A DNA stretch of 51,822 nucleotides from Nitrospira sp. (GTDB taxonomy: Bacteria; UBA10199; SBBF01). The position numbers were made by a program, and so were the translations under genes. The DNA is taken from positions 1-51,822 of the forward strand of contig SBBF01000083.1 of the NCBI GenBank assembly GCA_005240075.1, written 5' to 3'. Shown piece after piece: positions 1 through 7,861 of this stretch (positions are counted from its first letter, which is position 1; each line of letters begins with the position of its first letter). The notes beneath the pieces are model-generated. The model saw only the letters and a list, made by a program, of their open reading frames with translations, did not search any database and was not told the DNA's origin.

Positions 1-15
1 CGGCTTGTGCCTGTT

Positions 16-64
16 CCGTGGGTTGACACCCACGGCTACATTCCTTGAACCCCCTTCGGGGGTT
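16..64. repeat. two adjacent perfect hairpins
   Basis: Bases 16-23 (CCGTGGGT) pair perfectly with 28-35 (ACCCACGG) around a 4-base loop. Bases 48-54 (AACCCCC) pair with 58-64 (GGGGGTT) around TTC. Neither is followed by a clean T run. The pair could end transcription of a gene outside the window, or it could be a dispersed intergenic repeat. Bases 65-142 show nothing recognisable. Confidence 0.5.
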
Positions 65-142
65 AATTCTCTTGGCAAGGTGAAACTGAGGCATTACATA
101 CGCGGCGCGTCAAGGAGAAACAACACTCCCGGTAAATTGGTC

Positions 143-171
143 TAAACAATAATCCAAAATATGGTTAGAAT
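143..171 (+). promoter_or_regulatory. putative promoter of the AAA ATPase gene
   Basis: TAAACA (143-148), a 17-base spacer and TAGAAT (166-171). The start codon follows 8 bases after the -10 box. The -35 is weak (4 of 6), but the spacing matches the other short-leader promoters of this window. Confidence 0.4.
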
Positions 172-179
172 ATTGGAGT

Positions 180-1337
180 ATGTTCCATAGATTACTTAAA
201 CCATTAAAATCAAACAGTTTTTTTATATTTGGGGCCCGGGGAACCGGTAAGTCCACCTGGATTAAACAGCAATTCACCCAAAACATATTTTTGATCGATT
301 TGCTTAAACCGGAGGTTGAAGACCTCTATAGAAAAACCCCGCAGTTGCTCGAAAAACAAATTCTCTCCACAAACCCAAAACCAGATTGGGTGATTTTAGA
401 CGAAGTTCAACGTTTGCCTAAACTTTTAAACCTTGTCCATTCGCTGATCGAATCTCACCAGATCAAGTTTATCCTGACAGGTTCCAGCGCTCGTAAACTC
501 AAACGAGGACAGGGGAATCTTTTAGCTGGCAGGGCCTATGTCTACCATCTGCATCCGCTCACCACTCTGGAAATGGGGGAATCGTTTGATCTCGATTCTT
601 GTTTGTCGTGGGGAAGCCTCCCTAAAGTGCCGGGACTCGATTCCATTGAGGAAAAAACGGCTTACTTGAATGCCTATGCCCTCACCTATCTGCGGGAAGA
701 AATCCAGATGGAACAAACAGTCCGGAAGCTGGATCCCTTTCGCGATTTTTTGGAAGTAGCGGCGGCTATGAGCGGCTCTATTATCAACTACAATAAAATC
801 GCCAAAGATGTGGGGTGTGACATCAAGACCGTCCAATCCTATTACCAAATCCTCGAAGACACCTGGCTTGGTTTTTATCTGCCGGCCTTCCACAAATCGG
901 TCAGAAAAAGCCAGCGCCTTCATCCCAAATTTTACATTTTTGACCCGGGAGTAAAGAGGGCTCTTGAAAGAAGTCTTGATGCTCCGTTATCCCCAAGCAC
1001 TTCGGCCTATGGCGATGCCTTTGAAAGTTGGGTGATTCTGGAATTTTTCCGTCTCAACGAATATTATCAAAAGAATACCAAACTTTCCTACTTTCAAACT
1101 CATCAAGGGGGGGAAATCGATCTGGTGCTTTCCAAACCCAAAACTCCCCCTGTTCTTGTTGACATCAAGTCGTCTCAAAAAATAGATGAGATTGAGGTCA
1201 ACAAACTTGCCAGACTGGGTGAGGCCTTCAAAACAAACCGGCTTTACTACCTTTCGCGTTGCAAACAGGAAATAAAACATGCGGGGGTTAACTGTTGTTT
1301 TTGGGTAAACGGACTTAATGAAATAATGCAAACTTAA
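180..1337 (+). CDS. AAA-type ATPase with C-terminal DUF4143 domain
   Basis: The protein has 385 residues. A Walker A motif (GARGTGKST, residues 18-26) and a Walker B motif (VILDEVQRLP, 71-80) form an AAA_14-type ATPase domain. The C-terminal half resembles DUF4143, including a PD-(D/E)XK-like pattern (GEIDLVL followed by VDIKSS, about residues 318-338). Proteins of this family are common, often mobile, and of unclear role; some are suspected to act in defence or nucleic-acid processing, but nothing here proves that. The start is an ATG preceded by GGAG only 2 bases away, too close for a normal ribosome site. It ends 3 bases from the convergent DUF1015 gene and has no obvious partner. Confidence 0.85.
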   Translation: MFHRLLKPLKSNSFFIFGARGTGKSTWIKQQFTQNIFLIDLLKPEVEDLYRKTPQLLEKQILSTNPKPDWVILDEVQRLPKLLNLVHSLIESHQIKFILTGSSARKLKRGQGNLLAGRAYVYHLHPLTTLEMGESFDLDSCLSWGSLPKVPGLDSIEEKTAYLNAYALTYLREEIQMEQTVRKLDPFRDFLEVAAAMSGSIINYNKIAKDVGCDIKTVQSYYQILEDTWLGFYLPAFHKSVRKSQRLHPKFYIFDPGVKRALERSLDAPLSPSTSAYGDAFESWVILEFFRLNEYYQKNTKLSYFQTHQGGEIDLVLSKPKTPPVLVDIKSSQKIDEIEVNKLARLGEAFKTNRLYYLSRCKQEIKHAGVNCCFWVNGLNEIMQT

Positions 1338-1340
1338 GGT

Positions 1341-2645
1341 TCAATTTAATGGATAAACCACCAGCCCCGAGAGAATTTTGGGATAAAAGTAGGTTGATTT
1401 TTGCGGCATTTTTTCTCCCGCCAGCGCCACGGTTCTCATATCTTGAATACGGGTGGGGTTTAAAAGGAAAGTCAGTTGGCACGATCCCTGACAGGTTTCT
1501 TTAATCGCTCTTCCGGTATCTTTCCAGTAAATCAAATTGGTTTGGTCGGCTAAAGCCTTGGGTGATATTCTTAAAATTTCCTCAAAGATGAGGCGATGCA
1601 AAACGGTCACATCCAGCCCCACCAAAGCTTTGGGAACCGCCGCCGAAACCGGAGAGTTCAACCACTCCCTCCTCCGAATCGACAAAAGATACGATTTTTG
1701 AGGATTTTGGGTGATCATCAAAAAAGCGTGCGAATCCCCCCCTTCATCAGTCATGAGTCTGGCAAGAGAAACCGGATCGTGCGCCGAAACAGGAGTAATT
1801 CGAAAATGTTTTTGAAGCATCAGAATAAATTCATCCAACTGAAAATCGGAGAGATGGTGCAAAGCCCGATGGATTGGAAGAATGATCAGTCCTTTGTCAT
1901 CCATGTTGGAAAAATACATCAGAACATAATCAAAGGGTTTTACCTCCATGCCAGAGGATGTTTTTTGTCGGCATTCGTTCCGGTAGTTCAAGGCCGTTTC
2001 ATACCGGTGATGGCCATCGGCAATAAAGAGGGGGCCTCCTTCCAAAGATTCAGCCACCAGCTTGCAAACCAGAGGATCAGTCTCCTTCCAGAGTTGATGG
2101 CGTTCCCCCTCGACGGTTTTAAAATCAAGAAAAGGGGGGGCATCCTTCAAGCGCCTGACCAAATGATCCACCTTTTTCTCAGAATCGGAATAGAGAGAAA
2201 AAACAGGGGAGAGATTGGCTTGAACCGCTCGGGTCAATTTGAGACGATCCACCTTGGGCCCTTCGAGCGTTTTTTCGTGCGGCTTGATTCCCCCCTCTGA
2301 AAAATCCTCAATTTTTCGAACCGCAAAAAAACCTTTTCGGGTGACTTCACTCCCATCCGGCAATTTAAAAATCTGGTGATGAAAATAAAGAGCCGGCTTT
2401 TCGTCCCGTTTAAGAATATGATTGCGGAGCCACTGCTGGTAGGTTCTTTGAGCGGTCTCATAACGGGCATCCCCCTCCTCCCGGGCCAAATCAACTCGTA
2501 CAAAATTGTAGGGGCTTCGTTGATAAAATTCTTCCTGCATTTCGGGTGAAATCACATCGTAAGGGGGGGTCACCACATCCGAAAATTTGACCCTTTCCTG
2601 ATTATACAACACCCCCTTAAAGGGGAGAATTTTGGACCCACTCAT
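1341..2645 (-). CDS. DUF1015 family protein
   Basis: 434 residues, the usual size for DUF1015. Family landmarks are visible: an N-terminal PPYDVI segment (residues 28-33), LEGPKVDR (128-135) and the strongly conserved ADGHHRYETA (209-218). The biochemical function of the family is not established; it is often found near serine biosynthesis or housekeeping genes. This is the last gene of a six-gene minus-strand operon. Its ATG overlaps the stop of the Sua5-like gene by 4 bases (ATGA), so translation is probably coupled. No signal peptide or membrane segment is seen, so it is likely cytoplasmic. Confidence 0.88.
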   Translation of the reverse strand: MSGSKILPFKGVLYNQERVKFSDVVTPPYDVISPEMQEEFYQRSPYNFVRVDLAREEGDARYETAQRTYQQWLRNHILKRDEKPALYFHHQIFKLPDGSEVTRKGFFAVRKIEDFSEGGIKPHEKTLEGPKVDRLKLTRAVQANLSPVFSLYSDSEKKVDHLVRRLKDAPPFLDFKTVEGERHQLWKETDPLVCKLVAESLEGGPLFIADGHHRYETALNYRNECRQKTSSGMEVKPFDYVLMYFSNMDDKGLIILPIHRALHHLSDFQLDEFILMLQKHFRITPVSAHDPVSLARLMTDEGGDSHAFLMITQNPQKSYLLSIRRREWLNSPVSAAVPKALVGLDVTVLHRLIFEEILRISPKALADQTNLIYWKDTGRAIKETCQGSCQLTFLLNPTRIQDMRTVALAGEKMPQKSTYFYPKILSGLVVYPLN

Positions 2646-3259
2646 GATAAATCTCCCAACGGAATATCTCCTTCACGGATTACTTTAATTTTATCAGTAG
2701 AAAGATCTATTATTGTTGATCCTTTTGATTTCTTTAACTGGTCTGAAAACACAATACCGTCGATCTTTTTTCCTATTTGTCTTTCTACTTCACGTCCAGT
2801 TCTGCATGCAGGCTTTCCCGACCGATTGGCACTCGTAGCTGTAATGGCCCCTCCCAATTTTTTGGCCAATCTGCAGGCCACCACGTGTGATGAAACTCGA
2901 ATACCCAACTTGCCGGTTCCTCCTGTCAGAAAAGAGGAAACATTTTTGCGAGACTTCAAAACCAATGTCAGAGGACCGGGCCAGAAAGTTTTTATGATCC
3001 GTTGTTCCCTTTTTCCAACCCCTTTGATCCATTTTTTAATTTGAAGAGAATCACTCAAAATAAGTGCAACCGGTTTTCCATGCTCCCTTTTTTTGACGAA
3101 AAAAATTTTTTTGATCGCCTCCGGATTTCTGGGATCAGCCCCCAATCCATAAAAAGTCTCCGTGGGATAGGCAATCACCCCACCGTTTTTAAGTATTTTG
3201 ACCGCCTCTTGCTCTGTTACCCAAGCGTTTTGTTTTTCTGGACCACTTTTTCTTCGCAT
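2642..3259 (-). CDS. tsaC: L-threonylcarbamoyladenylate synthase (Sua5/YciO/YrdC family)
   Basis: 205 residues. It should make threonylcarbamoyl-AMP from threonine, bicarbonate and ATP, the first step of t6A37 modification of ANN-decoding tRNAs. The family signature is clear: GGVIAYPTETFYGLG near the N terminus, a basic VKKREHGKP loop (matching K-x-R), and TATSANRSG. The C-terminal Sua5 domain is absent, so this is the short TsaC-like form. It overlaps the end of purE by 43 bases; the codons downstream of ATG 3259 before the conserved core offer no good alternative start. TsaB, TsaD and TsaE are not in the window. Confidence 0.9.
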   Translation of the reverse strand: MRRKSGPEKQNAWVTEQEAVKILKNGGVIAYPTETFYGLGADPRNPEAIKKIFFVKKREHGKPVALILSDSLQIKKWIKGVGKREQRIIKTFWPGPLTLVLKSRKNVSSFLTGGTGKLGIRVSSHVVACRLAKKLGGAITATSANRSGKPACRTGREVERQIGKKIDGIVFSDQLKKSKGSTIIDLSTDKIKVIREGDIPLGDLS

Positions 3260-3705
3260 TCTTTTCTGAATTTTATAAGTTTCTTCATCAGCGCCTCATC
3301 GTTCAAAGCCAGAATTTCAAGAGCGAGATAGGCCGCATTTTTGGCCCCCCCCTTCCCCACCGCTACACAGGCAACCGGAACACCCGGCGGCATTTGAACA
3401 GTAGAAAGCAACGCATCAACCCCCCCCAACGAGGACCCATCCAACGGAACGCCGATAACCGGAATAACGGTATGCGCCGCCATAGCGCCGGCCAGATGAT
3501 TGGCCATGCCCGCTCCGGCAATAATAATTTTTATTCCCCGATCGATGGCTGTTTTCGCATAGTCGGCGGCTAAATCAGGAGTTCGGTGGGCTGACAAGAT
3601 TCTGGTTTCAGACCCGACCCCAAATTCTTTAAGGATTTTTTGGGCTTCCTCCATTGAAGGGAGATCGCTTTCACTCCCCATGACAATGCCCACGGTTGGT
3701 TTCAT
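3217..3705 (-). CDS. purE: N5-carboxyaminoimidazole ribonucleotide mutase (PurE)
   Basis: 162 residues, the length of a class I PurE. It moves the carboxyl group from N5-CAIR to C4 of the imidazole ring in purine synthesis. Signatures seen are MGSESDLPSM, SAHRTP and the glycine-rich GAGMANHLAGAMA, followed by PVIGVPLDG. The partner PurK, which makes N5-CAIR, is not in the window. The start codon overlaps the purD stop by 4 bases. Confidence 0.95.
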   Translation of the reverse strand: MKPTVGIVMGSESDLPSMEEAQKILKEFGVGSETRILSAHRTPDLAADYAKTAIDRGIKIIIAGAGMANHLAGAMAAHTVIPVIGVPLDGSSLGGVDALLSTVQMPPGVPVACVAVGKGGAKNAAYLALEILALNDEALMKKLIKFRKECEEKVVQKNKTLG

Positions 3706-4973
3706 ATCAATCCCTTCTTTCCAATATCTGTTCTATAATGCACCCCTTCCCACGAAATCTTTTCAACCGCTTTGTAGGTCTTGTCAATCGCATTCTTCAA
3801 GGTCTTGCCCATGGCAGTTACCGCCAAGACACGCCCTCCGTTGGTCACAAAATTCTCCCCCTCAGAACGCGTTCCGGCATGAAAAACGATGACATCTTTC
3901 ATCGACTCAATGAGTTCAAGCCCGGAAATAAGTTTGCCCGTCTCATAAGAGCCAGGATACCCTTGAGCTGTCATCACCACACAAATGGAAGATTGCGATA
4001 AAAATTCTACTTTAAATTTTTCAAGATTTTCGTCCAAAACAGCATCGATTAAATCGATGACGTCGGTTTTCATTCGCATCAAAATGGTTTCAGCTTCCGG
4101 ATCTCCAAACCGACAGTTGAATTCCACTACCCGTGGATCTCCATGATTGATCATCAAACCCACATATAAAATTCCCCTGTAGGGGCGATCTTCCCCCCGC
4201 ATCCCTTTGAGAAAGGGTTTGATGATCCGTTCAATGACTCTTTCATGAACTTCAGGCGTCACGACAGGGGCAGGACTGTAGGCCCCCATGCCGCCGGTAT
4301 TCGGCCCCTCATCGTTGTCAAAGATTCTTTTGTGGTCCTGGGAAGTGGCCAACGGAACAAAATGTTCTCCATCGGTGGCGACCATAAAAGTCGCCTCCTC
4401 CCCCTCCATAAAATCCTCAAAAACAATCTTCCTCCCTGCTTCGCCAAACTTTTCGTAAACCAGCATTTCATCCACAGCCTTCAAAGCTTCATGAAGATTC
4501 TGTACTATGATAACCCCCTTGCCGGCGGCCAAACCATCCGCCTTGATCACCAAAGGATAGCGGGCTTCTTTTTTGAGATATTTTTTGGCTTCCGTCGTAT
4601 TGTTAAAAAAGACAAAAGGGGCTGTGGGGATTCCATGACGGGCGCAGAATTCCTTCGCAAAACATTTGGAGGCTTCAATGACTGCTGCATTTTTCCGGGG
4701 ACCAAATATTTTAAGCCCTTCTTTTTCAAATTCATCGACAATCCCCAAGGTCAAAGGGGCTTCAGGCCCCACAACGGTCAGATCGATATTCTTTTTTTTC
4801 GCAAACTCAACAATCTCCCGGACATTTTGAGGGGCTATGATGACACATTCAGCAAGCTGATCCATCCCGCTATTGCCGGGAATGCAAAAAATTTTTTTGA
4901 CACGGGGGCTTTGGGACAACTTCCAAACCAGCGCATGTTCCCGACCGCCTGAACCGATGACTAAAATTTTCAT
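3702..4973 (-). CDS. purD: phosphoribosylamine-glycine ligase (GARS)
   Basis: 423 residues, the standard PurD length. It joins phosphoribosylamine and glycine using ATP in the second step of purine synthesis. The N-terminal [11 protein letters not shown] motif, the ATP-grasp lysine region [11 protein letters not shown], and [10 protein letters not shown] near the C terminus are diagnostic. It is linked to dut upstream and purE downstream by 4-base ATGA overlaps, which supports one polycistronic mRNA. Confidence 0.97.
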   Translation of the reverse strand: MKILVIGSGGREHALVWKLSQSPRVKKIFCIPGNSGMDQLAECVIIAPQNVREIVEFAKKKNIDLTVVGPEAPLTLGIVDEFEKEGLKIFGPRKNAAVIEASKCFAKEFCARHGIPTAPFVFFNNTTEAKKYLKKEARYPLVIKADGLAAGKGVIIVQNLHEALKAVDEMLVYEKFGEAGRKIVFEDFMEGEEATFMVATDGEHFVPLATSQDHKRIFDNDEGPNTGGMGAYSPAPVVTPEVHERVIERIIKPFLKGMRGEDRPYRGILYVGLMINHGDPRVVEFNCRFGDPEAETILMRMKTDVIDLIDAVLDENLEKFKVEFLSQSSICVVMTAQGYPGSYETGKLISGLELIESMKDVIVFHAGTRSEGENFVTNGGRVLAVTAMGKTLKNAIDKTYKAVEKISWEGVHYRTDIGKKGLI

Positions 4974-5413
4974 CCCGTACTCCCAAACCCGTTGATTGAT
5001 CGTTGGGTGACTCCCAGCTCGGAAACTTCTTCAATCGTCACATGAGCTACAGGAGACACCACCATCTGGGCAATCCGGTCTCCCCTTTTCAATTCCACCG
5101 GCTCCTGCCCCAAATTAATGAGAATAACTTTAATCTCACCCCGGTAGTCGGCATCGATCGTCCCCGGCGCATTCACCAAGGCAATTCCCTTTTGAATCGC
5201 CAGCCCACTACGCGGCCTTACCTGCGCTTCGTAACCCATCGGAAGTTCAATGGCGATTCCTGTCGGAATCAAAGCCCGTCTCCCCGGCTCAAGAATAACC
5301 GGACGATCCAAATCAGCCATCAAATCCAAACCAGCCGCATGAGTACTCTGGTATCGGGGAAGAGGAAGATATTGAGGACTATGGCGAATTCTCCTGACTT
5401 TAAGTGGTATCAT
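4970..5413 (-). CDS. dut: dUTP diphosphatase
   Basis: 147 residues from ATG 5413. It hydrolyses dUTP to dUMP, keeping uracil out of DNA and feeding dTMP synthesis. Trimeric dUTPase motifs are present: [36 protein letters not shown] and the C-terminal GFGSTG arm. A longer reading from 5506 exists, but it would overlap pgsA by about 97 bases. ATG 5413 forms a 4-base ATGA overlap with the pgsA stop, matching the other junctions of this operon, so it is preferred. Confidence 0.95.
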   Translation of the reverse strand: MIPLKVRRIRHSPQYLPLPRYQSTHAAGLDLMADLDRPVILEPGRRALIPTGIAIELPMGYEAQVRPRSGLAIQKGIALVNAPGTIDADYRGEIKVILINLGQEPVELKRGDRIAQMVVSPVAHVTIEEVSELGVTQRSINGFGSTG

Positions 5414-6006
5414 GACCGTTGTTTTCCCACTTGTTTGAAAAACATCATCGTATACTGGACTCCCGAAGTGATGTTGTAGAAAGTAGCTATGACCATGGCG
5501 ACCCACCCCACCGTGTATGAGCTGACTCCATAAATCGGATAATAAAGAAGCAGGGCGGAGAGCCCCACATTAGTCCAAGCTGTTTTCTTTTTTCCCCACT
5601 CCCCCGCTCCGATGATCATCCCTTCCCCTGCCGCTACCCCCCTTAAGCCGGTAATGAAAATTTCACGAAAGAGAAGAAGCGCCACAAACCAGGCAGGAAG
5701 GCGTCCCAGGGGAATCATCAAAATCATCACGGTCATATGGATTAACTTGTCAGCCATCGGATCGACAAATTTTCCAAAAAGATTGACCAGGCCGTAACGA
5801 CGGGCCAGATAACCATCCACCAGATCAGAAACAGCCGCACAAATAAAAATTCCAGCCGCTGTAAAACTCAAAAAACGATTGGTCTGCAATGAATTTTCCG
5901 GACCAATCAGCATCATTAAAATGGCAATGAGGGGGATGACGGCAATGCGAGCAAAGGTCAACAGATTAGGTAATCCTAAAAGAACTTGCCGGTTCAGGGT
6001 GTTCAT
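5410..6006 (-). CDS. pgsA: CDP-diacylglycerol-glycerol-3-phosphate 3-phosphatidyltransferase
   Basis: 198 residues with several hydrophobic segments. The CDP-alcohol phosphatidyltransferase motif is complete: D-L-V-D-G-x2-A-R-x8-G-x3-D-x3-D ([11 protein letters not shown] then [10 protein letters not shown]). It makes phosphatidylglycerol phosphate at the inner membrane. It is the first gene of the operon continuing to dut and purD. No Shine-Dalgarno sequence precedes the ATG; the promoter ends 12 bases before it. Confidence 0.93.
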   Translation of the reverse strand: MNTLNRQVLLGLPNLLTFARIAVIPLIAILMMLIGPENSLQTNRFLSFTAAGIFICAAVSDLVDGYLARRYGLVNLFGKFVDPMADKLIHMTVMILMIPLGRLPAWFVALLLFREIFITGLRGVAAGEGMIIGAGEWGKKKTAWTNVGLSALLLYYPIYGVSSYTVGWVAMVIATFYNITSGVQYTMMFFKQVGKQRS

Positions 6007-6015
6007 CAGTAGCGG

Positions 6016-6047
6016 TTGACGATAAATGAAGGGATGGTTATTGTCTA
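6016..6047. promoter_or_regulatory. interlocked divergent promoters for nadB (+) and pgsA (-)
   Basis: Plus strand: TTGACG (6016-6021), 17 bases, TATTGT (6039-6044), then 10 bases to the nadB GTG. Minus strand: TAGACA (6047-6042), 17 bases, TATCGT (6024-6019), then 12 bases to the pgsA ATG. Each -35 overlaps the other promoter's -10, so polymerase should occupy only one direction at a time. Both messages would have nearly no leader. Confidence 0.7.
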
Positions 6048-6054
6048 GTGAATC

Positions 6055-7674
6055 GTGAAAATCAAAACAGACATTCTTATTATCGGCTCCGGCATCGCTG
6101 GCTTAAGTCTTGCGGTCAAATTGGCCGATCAATTTGAGGTCACGATCATCACAAAACGGGAAGCTGTTGAAACAAATACGTGGTATGCCCAGGGGGGAAT
6201 CGCCGCCGTCCTCTCCTCTGTCGACAATTTTAATTCCCATGTTCAGGACACACTCACCGCAGGGGCCGGTCTTTGCCGTCCTCAAGTCGTCGAAAAAATT
6301 GTGCGCGATGCTCCCCGTCTCATCGAAGAGCTGGTAAGCTGGGGAGTCCAGTTCAGTCGTCAATCCAACAATCAATATGACTTGGGACGTGAGGGGGGGC
6401 ATTCTCAGCGCCGTGTGGTTCATGCAGGAGACATGACAGGCAACGAATTGGAGCGAGTCTTGCTGGATAAGGTGAAAAGTCTTCAGAAGATCCATCTTTT
6501 TGAATTTCATTCTGCCATTGATTTAATTTTGGCCGATAAAATCAGACCGGGAGAGGAAAAGAAATGTCTGGGGGCCTACGTCTACGACAAAAACCGGGAT
6601 GAAATTCATACTTTCGAGGCCAAAGCAACAGTCATCGCAACCGGAGGAGCCGGAAAAGTTTATCTCTACACCAGTAATCCCGATGTAGCGACAGGAGATG
6701 GAATGGCGATGGCCTTCCGGGCAGGGGCCCGAATGATGAATATGGAATTTGTGCAGTTTCATCCCACCTGTCTTTACAATCCGGGGGGATGGGCGCTGGC
6801 CGCCAACCGACCAATTCCGGAGGGAAAAACTTTTCTCATCTCCGAAGCCGTTCGGGGAGAAGGGGGGATCTTGAAACGGACCGACAACACCCCCTTCATG
6901 GAAAAAGTGCACCCCCTTAAAGAACTGGCTCCCCGCGACATTGTGGCCCGTGCCATTGATTTTGAAATGAAGCGGCGTGGAGATCGATATGTCCTGCTCG
7001 ATATCAGTCATAAAGACCCTGCGTTTGTCAGACAAAGATTTCCGAATATTGACGCCACCTGTAAACTTTACGGCTTTGACCTGACCAGCGGGCCGATTCC
7101 GGTGGTGCCGGCAGCCCATTATTTTTGCGGAGGGATTGAGACAAGTCTGGAAGGACGAACCTCACTCGAAGGGCTCTATGCGATTGGAGAAGCGGCCTCA
7201 ACTGGTCTTCATGGAGCCAACAGGCTCGCTTCCAATTCCCTGCTGGAAGCGGTGGCGATGGGGGACTATGCCGCGAAGGAGTTAAAAAACAAACTCCCCA
7301 GAATGAAACAGATGGATCTTGCCATCCCCGATTGGGATCCAGGAAGCGCCGTCTCAACCGACGAAGCGGTCGTGATCACGCAAAACTGGGACGAAATCAG
7401 GCGGTTTATGTGGAATTATGTCGGTATTGTCCGATCGAACAAGCGATTAAAGAGGGCGCAGACCCGAATTAAATTATTGAAAGAGGAAATCAAAGACTAT
7501 TACTGGAATTTCAAAATCAGCTCCGATCTGTTGGAATTAAGAAACATCGCGCAGGTGGCCGAGCTGGTGATTGAATCGGCGCTGAAAAGACAGGAGTCAC
7601 GGGGGTTGCATTACAATCTTGATTATCCAGAAACAGTGGAGAGTGAAAAAAAAGAGACCTTGCTTGTTTCTTGA
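6055..7674 (+). CDS. nadB: L-aspartate oxidase
   Basis: 539 residues, the normal NadB length. It oxidises L-aspartate to iminoaspartate, the first step of de novo NAD synthesis. The N-terminal FAD-binding IIGSGIAGLSLA, TWYAQGGIAAV, the substrate-site GREGGHSQRRVVHA, and HGANRLASNSLLEA are typical of NadB and distinguish it from succinate dehydrogenase. The start codon is GTG at 6055. It is divergent from pgsA. NadA and NadC are not in the window. Confidence 0.95.
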   Translation: MKIKTDILIIGSGIAGLSLAVKLADQFEVTIITKREAVETNTWYAQGGIAAVLSSVDNFNSHVQDTLTAGAGLCRPQVVEKIVRDAPRLIEELVSWGVQFSRQSNNQYDLGREGGHSQRRVVHAGDMTGNELERVLLDKVKSLQKIHLFEFHSAIDLILADKIRPGEEKKCLGAYVYDKNRDEIHTFEAKATVIATGGAGKVYLYTSNPDVATGDGMAMAFRAGARMMNMEFVQFHPTCLYNPGGWALAANRPIPEGKTFLISEAVRGEGGILKRTDNTPFMEKVHPLKELAPRDIVARAIDFEMKRRGDRYVLLDISHKDPAFVRQRFPNIDATCKLYGFDLTSGPIPVVPAAHYFCGGIETSLEGRTSLEGLYAIGEAASTGLHGANRLASNSLLEAVAMGDYAAKELKNKLPRMKQMDLAIPDWDPGSAVSTDEAVVITQNWDEIRRFMWNYVGIVRSNKRLKRAQTRIKLLKEEIKDYYWNFKISSDLLELRNIAQVAELVIESALKRQESRGLHYNLDYPETVESEKKETLLVS

Positions 7675-7699
7675 CTACGATTCATATTTTGCCTACAAT
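7671..7699 (+). promoter_or_regulatory. strong sigma70-type promoter overlapping the nadB stop
   Basis: TTGACT (7671-7676), exactly 17 bases, TACAAT (7694-7699). It begins inside the nadB 3' end and reads into the broken antitoxin gene, whose ATG is 9 bases past the -10 box. Confidence 0.7.
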
Positions 7700-7708
7700 A
7701 GAGGCGTT

Positions 7709-7827
7709 ATGAGCAGGCAAGAAATTCAGTATACAATCCGACACGTTCCCCTCCATTGGACAAGCGTCTCCGAAAAAAAGCTAGGGAAGAAGGGACCAGG
7801 GATGATTCCGAATTCTCACAATTCTAA
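7709..7827 (+). pseudogene. frameshifted FitA/RHH-type antitoxin remnant
   Basis: The first frame from ATG 7709 gives MSRQEIQYTIRHVP, the typical N terminus of small ribbon-helix-helix antitoxins (TIRxVP). After the CCCC run at 7748-7751 the family sequence continues in another frame from 7756: LDKRLRKKAREEG, ending at TAA 7827. Adding one C to the run would restore a continuous VPPPLDKRLRKKAREEG reading. Even then the protein stops early, before the usual SLNEVALEAL region, and no toxin gene follows. The intact first frame alone would run on to 7888 as a 59-residue product. This is judged a decayed antitoxin gene that keeps its promoter. Confidence 0.6.
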
Positions 7828-7861
7828 AACAGAAATCATTTCAAGTTTCAAAAAATCAGTA

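Noticed and set aside
1596-2300. Plus-strand open frame of 234 codons opposite DUF1015
   Set aside because: It has no recognisable family, is rich in residues expected from antisense reading, and lies wholly over a well-supported gene.
5413-5506. Longer N terminus for dut
   Set aside because: The extra 31 residues overlap pgsA and are unlike dUTPases, while ATG 5413 forms the same ATGA junction as the other genes of the operon.
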